A stretch of 64,000 nucleotides of DNA from Lachnospiraceae bacterium. Lineage in GTDB: Bacteria; Bacillota; Clostridia; Lachnospirales; Lachnospiraceae. Below, piece after piece: positions 42,689-51,571 of this stretch. How positions within the stretch are numbered: position 1 is the stretch's first letter; each line of letters starts with the position of its first letter. The stretch lies in contig JAFZNO010000015.1 of assembly GCA_017552985.1 (NCBI GenBank), positions 45,852 to 109,851 on the forward strand. Direction: 5' to 3'. The translations under genes and the position numbers were made by a program. The notes below the pieces were generated by a model. The model saw only the letters and a program-made list of their open reading frames with translations. It ran no database searches and was not told where the DNA came from.

Positions 42689-44155
42689 ATGTTAAAAGAC
42701 TATCAGAAATCTGAGCGACCGTCAGAGGAAGAAATCGAACAGAGACTGGAGGAACTTCGCGCAAGCTTGTTTTCGAAGCAGACGGAGATCCGGGATCATA
42801 AACTTCCGGTGCTTGTGGTGTTTGACGGTTGGGGGGCAGCCGGAAAGGGAAGCGTTCTGGGAAAGGTGATCCGGAATATCGACCCCAGGTTTTTTAAGAC
42901 GGCGACTACGCAGGCCAAGAGTGAGGATGAGCTTAGAAAACCCTTCTTGTACCGCCATTTTGTGAAGATCCCTGAGGCGGGAAAATTCGAATTCCTTGAC
43001 GGCAGCTGGATGGACGAGGTGACGAGCGAATACCTTCAGGGAAAACTGTCAAAAGAAGAGTATCAGAGCCGCATGGAGAGCATTAAGAAATTCGAGCGTC
43101 AGTTGACGGACAATGGATATCTTGTGCTAAAGTTTTTCTTCCACATCGATGAGAAGGAGCAGAAAAAGCGCATTGACGGGCTCCTGGATGACAAGAACAC
43201 GAAGTGGCGCGTGTCCGACTGGGATCTCTGGCAGAATAAACATTATGATAAATGCATGGATGCGTTCGAGGAGTATCTGCGCGAGACGAATCAGTCCCAG
43301 GCGCCCTGGTACGTGATCGACGCAAAGAATAAAAAGTGGGCGGAGCTGCAGGTGCTGGAGATCATGGTGAACGGCATTGACATGGCGCTTTCGCGCGGCG
43401 CGCAGGCGATGCCCATCCTGCAAAACGTATTTCCTCTCAGGAAGACGCCAAAGCTGGATAAGATCCCGCTGAACAAATCCGTTCCGGAGGAGGAATACAA
43501 GAAGGAGCTGGATAAGTTGCAAAAGAAGCTCTCGAAATTGCACAACGAGCTTTATCGCAAGCGCATTCCCGTGATCATCGCATATGAGGGCTGGGATGCG
43601 GCCGGCAAGGGCGGAAACATTAAGCGCATCACCGGAGCACTTGACCCGAGAGGCTTTGAAGTGCATCCGATCGCGAGCCCAGAGCCGCATGAGAAGGCAA
43701 GACATTATCTCTGGAGATTCTGGACGAGACTTCCACGTTCGGGCCACGTGGCCATCTTTGACCGCACCTGGTACGGGCGCGTCATGGTGGAGCGCCTGGA
43801 AGGATTCTGTTCGGAGAATGACTGGCAGAGAGCTTATAACGAAATCAACGAATTTGAGAAGGAACTGACGGATTGGGGCGCCATTGTCATCAAGTTCTGG
43901 GTGCAGATTGACAAGGATACCCAGCTGGCACGCTTTACGGATCGTCAGAACACGCCGGAGAAACAGTGGAAGATCACGGACGAGGATTGGAGAAACCGTG
44001 AGAAGTGGGACCAATACGAGGAGGCCATCAATGAGATGCTCCAAAAGACCAACACCACGACTGCGCCCTGGTACGTGTTGGAATCCAATGACAAGAAATA
44101 TGCCCGGATTAAGGCACTGAAGATCCTGATCGAGGAGATTGAGAAGAGGCTATAG
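42689..44155 (+). CDS. pap: Two-domain PPK2, polyphosphate:AMP phosphotransferase-like
   Basis: The 488-aa product contains two PPK2 domains in tandem. Each has a Walker A: FDGWGAAGKGS (N-terminal) and YEGWDAAGKGG (C-terminal). The C-terminal domain keeps the Walker B and lid residues IFDRTWYGRVMVERLEG. The N-terminal domain has FLDGSWMDEV at the same place, losing the Asp-Arg pair, so it is probably structural. Fused PPK2 enzymes of this size transfer phosphate from polyphosphate to AMP to form ADP. AAAGGAGG precedes the ATG. The membrane operon follows after 19 bp, perhaps cotranscribed. Confidence 0.85.
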   Translation: MLKDYQKSERPSEEEIEQRLEELRASLFSKQTEIRDHKLPVLVVFDGWGAAGKGSVLGKVIRNIDPRFFKTATTQAKSEDELRKPFLYRHFVKIPEAGKFEFLDGSWMDEVTSEYLQGKLSKEEYQSRMESIKKFERQLTDNGYLVLKFFFHIDEKEQKKRIDGLLDDKNTKWRVSDWDLWQNKHYDKCMDAFEEYLRETNQSQAPWYVIDAKNKKWAELQVLEIMVNGIDMALSRGAQAMPILQNVFPLRKTPKLDKIPLNKSVPEEEYKKELDKLQKKLSKLHNELYRKRIPVIIAYEGWDAAGKGGNIKRITGALDPRGFEVHPIASPEPHEKARHYLWRFWTRLPRSGHVAIFDRTWYGRVMVERLEGFCSENDWQRAYNEINEFEKELTDWGAIVIKFWVQIDKDTQLARFTDRQNTPEKQWKITDEDWRNREKWDQYEEAINEMLQKTNTTTAPWYVLESNDKKYARIKALKILIEEIEKRL

Positions 44156-44174
44156 AAGGGAAAGGAGAGTCAAA

Positions 44175-44579
44175 ATGCTCTTAATGCTCATACTTGGCAT
44201 TGAATTGGTACTTTTAACGTTATACGCAACGGCTCAGGGAATTATGATCGCGATCGAGATTCCCTTTATGCTGCGTGGGAAGATTACGGAAAACGTGAAG
44301 CTGATCTGCTGGATAAACATTTTATGGAATACTGTTTTGCCAGTTGTGTTTGTTATTTTTCATGAGTCTTTACGAGATAGGGAAATAGTCGGTTATTTCA
44401 ATTATTTTCCAGCTTTTCTCATTGTGATGGTGATCCTGCGTACGCTGTTAAAAACCTGGCTCTACGGAACGTGTTCCAGCGCCTCAAAATTGAAAATACT
44501 CACGTTGACTTTCTTTTCGAATCTTGTTTCCGGTTCATTGTTATATTTATGTTTCATCAATAGTCATTACTTCTTTTGA
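44175..44579 (+). CDS. Small four-helix membrane protein, paralog A
   Basis: The 134-aa product has about four membrane helices. Its core, EIPFMLRGKITENVKLI, and a late SSASKLKILTLTFFSNLVSG segment are mirrored by the 129-aa protein at 45955-46344, so the two are paralogs. I do not recognise a family. The start at 44175 follows AAAGGAGAG. It opens a compact operon with a TM-zinc-ribbon protein, an MFS-like transporter and the paralog; it could be a transporter accessory subunit. Confidence 0.65.
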   Translation: MLLMLILGIELVLLTLYATAQGIMIAIEIPFMLRGKITENVKLICWINILWNTVLPVVFVIFHESLRDREIVGYFNYFPAFLIVMVILRTLLKTWLYGTCSSASKLKILTLTFFSNLVSGSLLYLCFINSHYFF

Positions 44580-44601
44580 TGATTGGACGGAGGTATAAGA
44601 C

Positions 44602-44928
44602 ATGAATGTTTATGTTGCATTAGACGTACACGTACCAAATTTTACGGCATTGGATGTGGCCGCGTTATGGTTGATACCGATCTTTGTGATCGCGATCGTG
44701 ATTTTTTCCATACGGGGAATCTCGAGAGAGATCCATAAAGAAAGATTTGGTGATTATGGTGATTATGGCAAAATAATTTCAAAAAACGCGGAGGACGTGG
44801 AAAAACGCGATGATGTGATGGAAAACGGCGATTGGTACTGTAAGGATTGCGGTAATTTGAATTCATCGAAGGCTATTTATTGTTCTTGCGGATCAAAGAA
44901 GAGCGACGTAAAAGAGGAAAAGGAATGA
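44602..44928 (+). CDS. Single-TM protein with C-terminal zinc ribbon
   Basis: The 108-aa product has one membrane helix (LDVAALWLIPIFVIAIVIFS) and a cytoplasmic tail. The tail holds a four-cysteine zinc-ribbon-like motif: CKDCGNLNSSKAIYCSCGSK, with CxxC and CxC pairs. It is probably a metal-binding adaptor or sensor at the membrane. The gene overlaps the next one by ATGA (44925-44928), so translation is coupled with the MFS-like gene. Family not recognised. Confidence 0.65.
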   Translation: MNVYVALDVHVPNFTALDVAALWLIPIFVIAIVIFSIRGISREIHKERFGDYGDYGKIISKNAEDVEKRDDVMENGDWYCKDCGNLNSSKAIYCSCGSKKSDVKEEKE

Positions 44929-45968
44929 AAAAAGGAAATCTGACGGGCACGTACTATTTTATTGTACACGTTTGTGTTGAGATGATTTGTTTTTACGTGC
45001 TTCGCCGGCATTATTCGTTTGTAGTTTCGGGAACCATTGCCCTTCTTTATGACTTTGTCGCATTCATGCCTCAGGGTCTGATCGGCGATTTCATCATCAA
45101 ACACAAGAAGATTCCTTACGAAACCATTGGACATCTGCTGATGCTGCTCAGCGTTTTTCTTGTACTGTCTGACTTGAGTTGGGTTTATTATACGGGATTT
45201 ATCGCTTTGGGCATCGGAAATGCGATCCTGCATGAGTGCGGCGCCATAGCAACCGTGGCGGAGAGCGAAGGGAAGATATTTCCCTCGGCGCTCTTTGTCT
45301 CCGGCGGTTCCTTTGGACTGGTGATCGGCGAGACGTTGGGAACGCTTCAGGTGACGCCTCTGATCCTGATCCTTCCTTTTGTGGTTTCGGAAGTCTGTGC
45401 CCTTTTGGCAAAAGAATCCGTACGCAGGGAATCCTATCCGGTTTTCCGGTGCGTGAAGGGAACGATTTCTTTAGGCTGGATCTTGGGCGTGGCATTTTTA
45501 GTCACGGCCGTAAGGAGTTACCTGGCATATGCCATCCCCATTTCCTGGAAAAAGGAGATTTGGCAGTCCTTCCTCTTGTTTTTTGTCATGGGATTTGGGA
45601 AAGCTCTCGGCGGTTATTTCGCAGACCGGGTCGGCTTGCGGAAAACGGCCACGTTTGCAACGCTTGCGGCAATCCCCTTCCTTGTATTGGGGGATAATGC
45701 CATGGTACTTTCCGTGATAGGCGTGTGCTTTTTCTCCATGACCATGTGCATTACGTTTGCAATGTGTCTGAGCGTTTTGCCAAGAAACCCCGGAATGGCT
45801 TTCGGCGTGACGACGGCGGCTTTGTTTCTTGGATTGATGCCGCTGGGCTTTGGACGGTTCGGATTGCTGACAAATGCAATTTTGATCACCGTGTTTTCCG
45901 TGATCTGTGCGGTATTGTTATTAATGACGCTGAAAGAAAGGGAAAAACCTGAGGATGGACGCCTTTGA
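44925..45968 (+). CDS. MFS-like membrane transporter
   Basis: The 347-aa product is strongly hydrophobic with about ten to eleven predicted helices. It includes an MFS-like intracellular loop (FVMGFGKALGGYFADRVGLR) after the middle and a corresponding region in the first half (DFVAFMPQGLIGDFIIKHKK). It is shorter than a standard 12-helix MFS protein. The start at 44925 lies in the ATGA overlap with the zinc-ribbon gene. Its 3' end overlaps the downstream paralog gene by 14 bp. Substrate unknown. Confidence 0.7.
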   Translation: MKKGNLTGTYYFIVHVCVEMICFYVLRRHYSFVVSGTIALLYDFVAFMPQGLIGDFIIKHKKIPYETIGHLLMLLSVFLVLSDLSWVYYTGFIALGIGNAILHECGAIATVAESEGKIFPSALFVSGGSFGLVIGETLGTLQVTPLILILPFVVSEVCALLAKESVRRESYPVFRCVKGTISLGWILGVAFLVTAVRSYLAYAIPISWKKEIWQSFLLFFVMGFGKALGGYFADRVGLRKTATFATLAAIPFLVLGDNAMVLSVIGVCFFSMTMCITFAMCLSVLPRNPGMAFGVTTAALFLGLMPLGFGRFGLLTNAILITVFSVICAVLLLMTLKEREKPEDGRL

Positions 45969-46344
45969 TTTTCAAATGCTATTACAAGTCGCGGGAAGCA
46001 TGCTGGGCGCATTGCTGCTTACCATAGCCGTGGAATTGCCCGTGATACGTTTTGGAAAGATCACAAAGAACGTGAGACTGATCATGGCAGTGAACGTTGC
46101 CACAAATCTGACGTTTAACTGCATCTGTCTCTTGACGGATCACCTTGGGCTGCGGCAAGAGAATCTAATAGGTTTGACGTATGGCTGGATTGTTTTGTCT
46201 GAACTTTTTTGGATCCCGCTGTCGGAGGCGTGGATCTATGCAAAAGTCTCTAAGGCGTCGAAAAGGAAGGTTTACGCCATGACGTATCTGGCGAATTTTG
46301 CCTCCTTCTTGGCGGGTGTTTTGTTACAATGGATTTTTAATTAA
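45955..46344 (+). CDS. Small four-helix membrane protein, paralog B
   Basis: The 129-aa product aligns end to end with the protein at 44175-44579: ELPVIRFGKITKNVRLI matches EIPFMLRGKITENVKLI, and SKASKRKVYAMTYLANFAS matches SSASKLKILTLTFFSNLVS. It begins 14 bp inside the MFS-like gene. A HAD phosphatase gene follows 17 bp later. Two copies flanking a transporter and a zinc-ribbon protein suggest they form a complex. Function unknown. Confidence 0.65.
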   Translation: MDAFDFQMLLQVAGSMLGALLLTIAVELPVIRFGKITKNVRLIMAVNVATNLTFNCICLLTDHLGLRQENLIGLTYGWIVLSELFWIPLSEAWIYAKVSKASKRKVYAMTYLANFASFLAGVLLQWIFN

Positions 46345-46361
46345 CTTGGGAGAAGTGACAA

Positions 46362-47006
46362 ATGATAAAAGCGGTTCTATTTGACATGGACGGGACTTTG
46401 ATCGATACGGAAAAGTATTACCGGAGATTCTGGCCCATGGCCATGGCGGAATTTGGATATCACTTGACGGACGAGCAAGTGTTGTCCATGCGGAGTCTGG
46501 GGCGGCCCTTTGCCCCTGCGAGATTAAAGGAATGGTTCGGCGAGGATCTGGATTACTATGCGATCCGTGCAAGACGCACGCAGATCATGGAGGAGTGTCT
46601 CGACAAAGAAGGCATTCAGTTAAAGCCCGGAGCAGTGGAAATACTGGAAGAATTGCGGCGGCGGGGAATACCTGCCGCCGTAGCTACGGCAACGCCCCCG
46701 GAGAGGACGGAGAAATACTTAAATCTCACGGGGATACGGCCGTACTTTAGCCAGATCATCAGCGCAACGCAGGTGAAGGAGGGAAAACCCTCCCCTGACA
46801 TTTATCTTTATGCCTGCGGGCAGCTTGGACTTGCGCCGGAGGAATGCATGGCGGTGGAGGATGCGCCCAATGGGATCCTGGCGGCGTACCGCGCGGGCCT
46901 TCGCGTAGTCATGGTTCCTGATCAGACGAAACCGACGGAGGAAGACCTGAAGTATTTATATGCCAGCGTAAATCGTTTGGACGAGCTGGTTTCCTGCCTT
47001 GAATAA
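46362..47006 (+). CDS. HAD-superfamily phosphatase, beta-phosphoglucomutase-like
   Basis: The 214-aa product has HAD motif I VLFDMDGTLIDTE (nucleophile Asp and general acid), a four-helix cap inserted after it, motif II VATATPP and motif III/IV in KPSPDIYLYA and CMAVEDAPNGI. This subfamily includes beta-phosphoglucomutases and small sugar-phosphate phosphatases; the substrate cannot be told. It follows the membrane operon by 17 bp with GGGAG before the ATG and may be cotranscribed. Confidence 0.85.
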   Translation: MIKAVLFDMDGTLIDTEKYYRRFWPMAMAEFGYHLTDEQVLSMRSLGRPFAPARLKEWFGEDLDYYAIRARRTQIMEECLDKEGIQLKPGAVEILEELRRRGIPAAVATATPPERTEKYLNLTGIRPYFSQIISATQVKEGKPSPDIYLYACGQLGLAPEECMAVEDAPNGILAAYRAGLRVVMVPDQTKPTEEDLKYLYASVNRLDELVSCLE

Positions 47007-47043
47007 AAAGCATAAATTAAAAAACGCGGAAAAACCGTGAACG

Positions 47044-47072
47044 TTGACTTTTGCGGCAGGGAATGATATGAT
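47044..47072 (+). promoter_or_regulatory. ptb promoter
   Basis: TTGACT (47044-47049), a 17-bp spacer and TATGAT (47067-47072), about 100 bp before the ptb start. Confidence 0.7.
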
Positions 47073-47173
47073 TTTAAACAGCGTGCCGCGAGAAAAAGCG
47101 GCAGAAGAAAAAGTAAGGCGCCATGGTTCAAAGAAAAGAATCAAGGACCATGCGCAGGAAAGGAACGAGAGAA

Positions 47174-48091
47174 ATGAAGAAGGGTTTTGACGACATTGTA
47201 GCAAAGGTGAAAGAGTGTGGCATGAAGAAGGTTGCCGTTTCCGTTGCACAGGACAGTGCAGTGCTGGAGGCAGTTCGCGCAGCAAAGGATCGCGGCATCG
47301 CTGATGCGGTTCTGGTTGGTGACGAGGCAAAGATCAAAGAGATCGCTGCTCAGATCGACGTAAACATTGATGATTTTGAGATCATCAACGAGCCCGACGT
47401 GATCCAGGCTTCCCTGACGGCAGTGAAACTTGCACATGACGGCAAGGTTGACATGTACATGAAGGGTCTGATCGACACCAAGAATTTCTTGAAGAGCGTG
47501 CTCGACAAAGAGGTTGGCCTTCGTACCGGCGGTCCCCTTTCCCATGTATGCGTGTTTGACATTCCCATGATCGATAAGCTTTTGTTCCTTACCGACGTTG
47601 CATTTATGACCTATCCTACGCTGGAGGATAAGGTTAGCATCATCAAGAACACCGTGCCCGTATGTAACGCATGCGGCATCGTAAATCCGAAGGTTGCACC
47701 TCTTGCTGCAGTTGAGGTTGTAAATCCCAAGATGCCCGCGACCGTTGAGGCTCAGCAGCTCACCGAGATGTGTGCAAACGGCGAGATCAAGGATTGCATC
47801 GTTGACGGACCTCTGTCCCTTGACCTTGCCATCGATCCCGAGGCTGCAAAGCATAAGGGAGCGACCGACCGCAAGATCCAGGGTGACGCAGACGTTCTGC
47901 TCTTCCCTGACATTCACGCAGGCAACCTTGTTTACAAGGCACTTGTGCACACCGTACCTGGCGTAAAGAATGGATGCATCCTGACCGGAACCAAGGTTCC
48001 CGTGATCCTGACCAGCCGTTCCGACACCTTCGAAACCAAGGTGAACTCCATCGCGCTGGCAGCAGTCGTTGCCCACGAACTCAATAAATAA
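47174..48091 (+). CDS. ptb: Phosphate butyryltransferase
   Basis: Ptb converts butyryl-CoA and phosphate to butyryl phosphate. The 305-aa product belongs to the phosphate acetyl/butyryltransferase family: KVAVSVAQDSAVLEAVRAAK, MYMKGLIDTKNFLKSVLDKE, RTGGPLSHVCVFDIP and the C-terminal VPVILTSRSDTFETKVNSIA. Length fits Ptb rather than the longer Pta. The start at 47174 is favoured by homology; the frame extends to 47123 without a site. buk lies downstream on the same strand, giving the butyrate-kinase route of ATP-yielding butyrate formation. A 333-bp gap with a 201-nt palindromic element separates them. Confidence 0.92.
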   Translation: MKKGFDDIVAKVKECGMKKVAVSVAQDSAVLEAVRAAKDRGIADAVLVGDEAKIKEIAAQIDVNIDDFEIINEPDVIQASLTAVKLAHDGKVDMYMKGLIDTKNFLKSVLDKEVGLRTGGPLSHVCVFDIPMIDKLLFLTDVAFMTYPTLEDKVSIIKNTVPVCNACGIVNPKVAPLAAVEVVNPKMPATVEAQQLTEMCANGEIKDCIVDGPLSLDLAIDPEAAKHKGATDRKIQGDADVLLFPDIHAGNLVYKALVHTVPGVKNGCILTGTKVPVILTSRSDTFETKVNSIALAAVVAHELNK

Positions 48092-48183
48092 GGCATTCCA
48101 ACGTCTTATCACCATAAGAGATTCATTTAACGTTTGTCGCATGACGAAATGGTCCTAAAGCTTTCGATGACTGCAATTTGCAA

Positions 48184-48384
48184 AGCGTCTGCCGGATGAA
48201 CTCCCTCTTGGGAACAATTAGCCGGCAGCACTTAGCGAATCGGCTGGCCTCACGTGAGATTTCGAGGCATGTCTGAGGAGCTTTAGCTCCGAGTTTGCCT
48301 CGAAATCGAACACTCCGTGAGGACGGTCGATGAGCTTAGTGCAGTCCGAGCCGTTCCCAAGAGGGAGTTCATCCGGCAGACGCT
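48184..48384. repeat. 201-nt near-palindromic element between ptb and buk
   Basis: The ends are a perfect 32-bp inverted repeat (48184-48215 with 48353-48384, starting AGCGTCTGCCGGATG). Inside, further paired segments line up in order: CCTCACG/CGTGAGG (48248-48254, 48316-48322), a perfect 12-bp GATTTCGAGGCA/TGCCTCGAAATC (48258-48269, 48296-48307), and an apical hairpin GGAGCT-TT-AGCTCC (48277-48290). The whole element can fold as one long stem. It has no coding capacity. It may be a miniature inverted-repeat transposable element or a structured intercistronic RNA. No clear target duplication beyond AA. Confidence 0.85.
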
Positions 48385-48424
48385 AACCAAATAGGTTTCA
48401 CTAGAAAATTTAGGAGGATTTATC

Positions 48425-49492
48425 ATGGGTATTAAGAGTTTGATCATTAATCCTGGTTCTACGTCCACGAAGATTGGCGTGTTTGACGATGAGAATTTGT
48501 TGTTTGAGGAGACGCTCCGTCACACGACGGAGGAGATTTCCCAGTTCCCTACGATCGTAGACCAGAAGGATTTCAGAAAGAAGATCATTACGGATCTGTT
48601 GGCAAGCAAGAATTTTGACATGAAGAGCCTTGGCATGGTAGTGGGCCGCGGCGGCATGTTAAAGCCCATCCCCGGCGGTACCTACGCAGTGACGGACGAC
48701 CTGCTTCATGACCTGGAGATCGGTAAGCAGGGACAGCATGCGTCCAACCTGGGCGGAATTTTGGCGAGAGAGATCGGTGATTCCCTTGGAATCCCTTCCT
48801 TCATCGTTGATCCCGTGGTTGTTGACGAGCTGGCACCGGTTGCACGTTTCTCCGGCGTTCCCGAGCTTCCCAGAACCAGCGTGTTCCATGCGCTGAACCA
48901 GAAGGCGGTTGCAAAGAGGTATGCAAAGGAGATCGGCAAGCCTTACGAGACCCTTCGCCTGATCGTGGTTCACATGGGCGGCGGCGTTTCCGTTGGCGCT
49001 CACTTAAATGGCAAGGTTGTTGACGTATTTAACGCACTGGACGGCGACGGCGCATTCTCTCCCGAGAGAGCAGGCGCAGTACCCAGCGGCGCTTTGATCA
49101 AGATGTGCTTCTCCGGCAAGTACACCGAGAAGGAAGTATACTCCAAGATCGTTGGAAAGGGTGGCTTTAACGCTTACCTTGGCACCAACGACATGCGTGA
49201 GGTTACGAAGCGCGCAAATGCCGGCGACGAGCAGGCAGCTGCGGCGAAGGAAGCTTTCCTGTATCAGGTATCCAAGAACATCGGATCCATGGCAGCAGTT
49301 CTGTACGGCAAGGTTGATCAGATCATCCTGACCGGCGGCATTGCTTACGGTGCAGACGTATGCGCAGCCATCAAGGAAAGATGCGGCTTCATCGCACCCT
49401 TCACCGTATATCCCGGAGAGGATGAGCTCTTGGCTTTGGCACAGGGCGGACTTCGCGTGCTCCGCGGCGAAGAGGAAGCAAAGCAGTATTAA
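48425..49492 (+). CDS. buk: Butyrate kinase
   Basis: Buk transfers phosphate from butyryl phosphate to ADP, giving butyrate and ATP. The 355-aa product is an ASKHA-fold acetokinase-family enzyme: [20 protein letters not shown] at the start, [20 protein letters not shown] and [15 protein letters not shown] (adenosine motif). Length is typical for Buk. A strong TAGGAGGA site precedes the ATG directly after the palindromic element. A terminator follows at 49509-49544. With ptb it forms the terminal butyrate pathway. Confidence 0.95.
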   Translation: MGIKSLIINPGSTSTKIGVFDDENLLFEETLRHTTEEISQFPTIVDQKDFRKKIITDLLASKNFDMKSLGMVVGRGGMLKPIPGGTYAVTDDLLHDLEIGKQGQHASNLGGILAREIGDSLGIPSFIVDPVVVDELAPVARFSGVPELPRTSVFHALNQKAVAKRYAKEIGKPYETLRLIVVHMGGGVSVGAHLNGKVVDVFNALDGDGAFSPERAGAVPSGALIKMCFSGKYTEKEVYSKIVGKGGFNAYLGTNDMREVTKRANAGDEQAAAAKEAFLYQVSKNIGSMAAVLYGKVDQIILTGGIAYGADVCAAIKERCGFIAPFTVYPGEDELLALAQGGLRVLRGEEEAKQY

Positions 49493-49508
49493 TTATTTTT
49501 GAGATTTG

Positions 49509-49544
49509 AACTCCGGGACGGCGAAAGGCGCGGCCCGGAGTTTT
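49509..49544 (+). terminator. Terminator after buk
   Basis: AACTCCGGG (49509-49517) pairs with CCCGGAGTT (49534-49542) and is followed by a short T run. Confidence 0.8.
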
Positions 49545-49674
49545 GCATTTACGAGAGAAGGGCAGAATTCCGTGCGTTTTTCTGGCTGTTAAAAGATGAT
49601 GACAGATGACGAGTTTTCTGCTAAGATAAAAGATAGTGGGTAAATAAACGGGGGTGTACGGCAGATCTAAAAAG

Positions 49675-49705
49675 TGGGTCAGGAAGAACCGTCCCCTTTG
49701 ACCCA
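49675..49705. repeat. REP-like short palindromic sequence
   Basis: TGGGTCA (49675-49681) and TGACCCA (49699-49705) enclose GGAAGAACCGTCCCCTT. A GGACGGTTCTTCC-type core with palindromic ends recurs between genes in several clostridial genomes, in my recollection. It sits just before the following gene's ribosome binding site. Confidence 0.45.
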
Positions 49706-49722
49706 GAATGGAGGGTGAAGGT

Positions 49723-51453
49723 ATGTATTCTGAGGGTAAGATTTACATGGGATTGGCAAACGGCGAGAGAGTGTATCTGCCGCTGAACATGTGCAACAGG
49801 CACGGTTTGATCGCGGGTGCGAGCGGTACCGGAAAGACGATCACGATGAAGGTGATGGCAGAGTCCTTTGCGGACGCGGGCGTTCCCGTATTTCTGTGTG
49901 ACGTGAAGGGCGACGTGTCGGGCATGGCCACGGCCGGCGAGCGTAACGAAGGCATGGAGAAGAGAATCGATAAGTTTGGGATCCGCGATGAATTCCAATA
50001 CAAACCCTATTCAACCACGTTCTGGGACGTATACGGCGAAAACGGACATCCCATCCGCGTGACGGTATCCGACATGGGTCCCGACCTTTTGAGCCGCCTT
50101 TTGGGCCTTTCCGAGGCACAGGAGGGCGTTTTGAACATTGCGTTCAAGATCGCTGATGACAAGGGCCTGCTTCTGATTGACTTAAAAGACTTGAAGGCTC
50201 TCCTGAATTACCTGAGCGACCATCATGAGGAATTCCTTACGACCTATGGAAACATTACGGCGCAGTCCATCGGCGGCATCATTCGTGCGATCCTGCCCTT
50301 GGAGAGCCAGGGCGGTGACCTGTTCTTTGGCGAGCCCGACCTTGACATATTTGACTGGATCCGCACCGACATGTACGGAAAGGGCATGATCAACATGCTT
50401 GACTGCGTGAAATTGGTGCATAATCCCAAGCTGTACGCCAGCTTCATGCTCTGGCTGATGGCAGAGCTCTTTGAGAGACTTCCCGAAGCCGGCGATGCAG
50501 AGAAACCCAAGCTTGTATTTTTCTTTGACGAAGCGCACATGCTGTTTACGGACGCGCCGAAGGTACTCCTCCAGAAGATCGAGCAGCTGGTAAAGCTGAT
50601 CCGCTCAAAGGGCGTTGGCATCTATTTCGTAACCCAGAGCCCCAGTGACATTCCTGACTCCGTTTTGGCACAGCTCTCCAACAGAGTGCAGCACGCCCTT
50701 CGCGCTTACACGCCTGCGGAGCAGAAGGCGGTTCGCGCGGCAGCAACCTCCTTCCGCGCAAATCCGGAGTTTAAGACGGAGGAAGTGATCATGGAGCTTG
50801 GCGTTGGCGAAGCGCTGACCTCCTTCCTCGACGAGAAGGGCATTCCCACGATCGTTCAGTACACCAAGATCATTTGTCCTCAGAGCCTGATGGCGCCCTG
50901 TGAGGATTCCGTGAGAAGGATGATGATGAATGCTGACGGCATGAGCAAGTATGACGTCATGGTGGACAACGAGTCCGCTTATGAATTGCTCGCCGCTGCA
51001 AAGGAAAAAGCAGAGGAAGAGGCAAGACTCGAGGCAGAGCGCGCGCAGCTTCAGAAGGAACGCGAGGAGTGGGAAAAGCAGAAGGCAAAGGAAGAGGAAG
51101 AAGCCCGCAAGAAGCGCGAAAAGGAAGAGGAAGAGGCCCGCAAGAAGCGCGAGAAGGAAGAAGAGGCGGCCCGCAAGAAGCGTGAAAAGGAAGAGGAAGA
51201 GGAGCGCAAGAGACGCCTGAAGGAAGAGGATGAAGCCCGAAGGAAGCGCGAGAGGGAAGAAGAGGCAGCCCGCAAGAAGAAAGAGAAGGAAGAAGAGGAA
51301 GCCAAGAAGAAAAAGGAGCGCGAGGAAGAGGCAAAGAAGAAAAAGAAAGATGCCGCTGCGGAGCGCAGAAAGGCTAAGATCGAATCCCAGCTCATCAGCA
51401 CCGGAGGCCAGATCTTAAAGCGCGGACTCCTGAACACGCTTTTCAAGAAATAA
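49723..51453 (+). CDS. HerA/FtsK-like ATPase (DUF853 family) with long charged coiled coil
   Basis: The 576-aa product has a P-loop ATPase domain at residues 1-410: Walker A GASGTGKTIT near residue 32, Walker B KLVFFFDEAHML, and the sensor-like YFVTQSPSDIPDSVLAQLSN. This matches the DUF853/HerA-type family of predicted helicases or translocases. From about residue 430 to 550 is a highly charged Glu/Lys/Arg coiled coil (EEEEARKKREKE repeats). A short conserved tail RGLLNTLFKK closes it. The start at 49723 follows GGAGGGTGAAGG. Role unknown. Confidence 0.85.
   Translation: MYSEGKIYMGLANGERVYLPLNMCNRHGLIAGASGTGKTITMKVMAESFADAGVPVFLCDVKGDVSGMATAGERNEGMEKRIDKFGIRDEFQYKPYSTTFWDVYGENGHPIRVTVSDMGPDLLSRLLGLSEAQEGVLNIAFKIADDKGLLLIDLKDLKALLNYLSDHHEEFLTTYGNITAQSIGGIIRAILPLESQGGDLFFGEPDLDIFDWIRTDMYGKGMINMLDCVKLVHNPKLYASFMLWLMAELFERLPEAGDAEKPKLVFFFDEAHMLFTDAPKVLLQKIEQLVKLIRSKGVGIYFVTQSPSDIPDSVLAQLSNRVQHALRAYTPAEQKAVRAAATSFRANPEFKTEEVIMELGVGEALTSFLDEKGIPTIVQYTKIICPQSLMAPCEDSVRRMMMNADGMSKYDVMVDNESAYELLAAAKEKAEEEARLEAERAQLQKEREEWEKQKAKEEEEARKKREKEEEEARKKREKEEEAARKKREKEEEEERKRRLKEEDEARRKREREEEAARKKKEKEEEEAKKKKEREEEAKKKKKDAAAERRKAKIESQLISTGGQILKRGLLNTLFKK
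51080..51345 (+). repeat. Degenerate in-frame repeats encoding the coiled coil
   Basis: Units of about 30-33 bp containing GAGGAAGAAGCCCGCAAGAA-like sequence recur in frame and encode KEEEEARKKRE with variation. The purine-rich strand bias also makes long spurious open frames on both strands here. Confidence 0.75.
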
Positions 51454-51482
51454 TTGTTCACATTTATTTAACGTGATTTTTA

Positions 51483-51511
51483 TTGAAAGGAACACAAAAT
51501 TACGTTAAAAT
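51483..51511 (+). promoter_or_regulatory. secA promoter
   Basis: TTGAAA (51483-51488), a 17-bp spacer and TAAAAT (51506-51511), 60 bp before the secA ATG. Confidence 0.65.
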
Positions 51512-51571
51512 AGCCTTTGTATTTTGTAAAATAATGCGGCACCATGCCGTAAAAGCAGATAAGGAAAAGAA

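Noticed and set aside
50957-51461. Arg/Ser/Phe-rich frames overlapping the DUF853 coiled coil
   Set aside because: They are shadows of purine-rich Glu/Lys repeats and show no plausible protein character.
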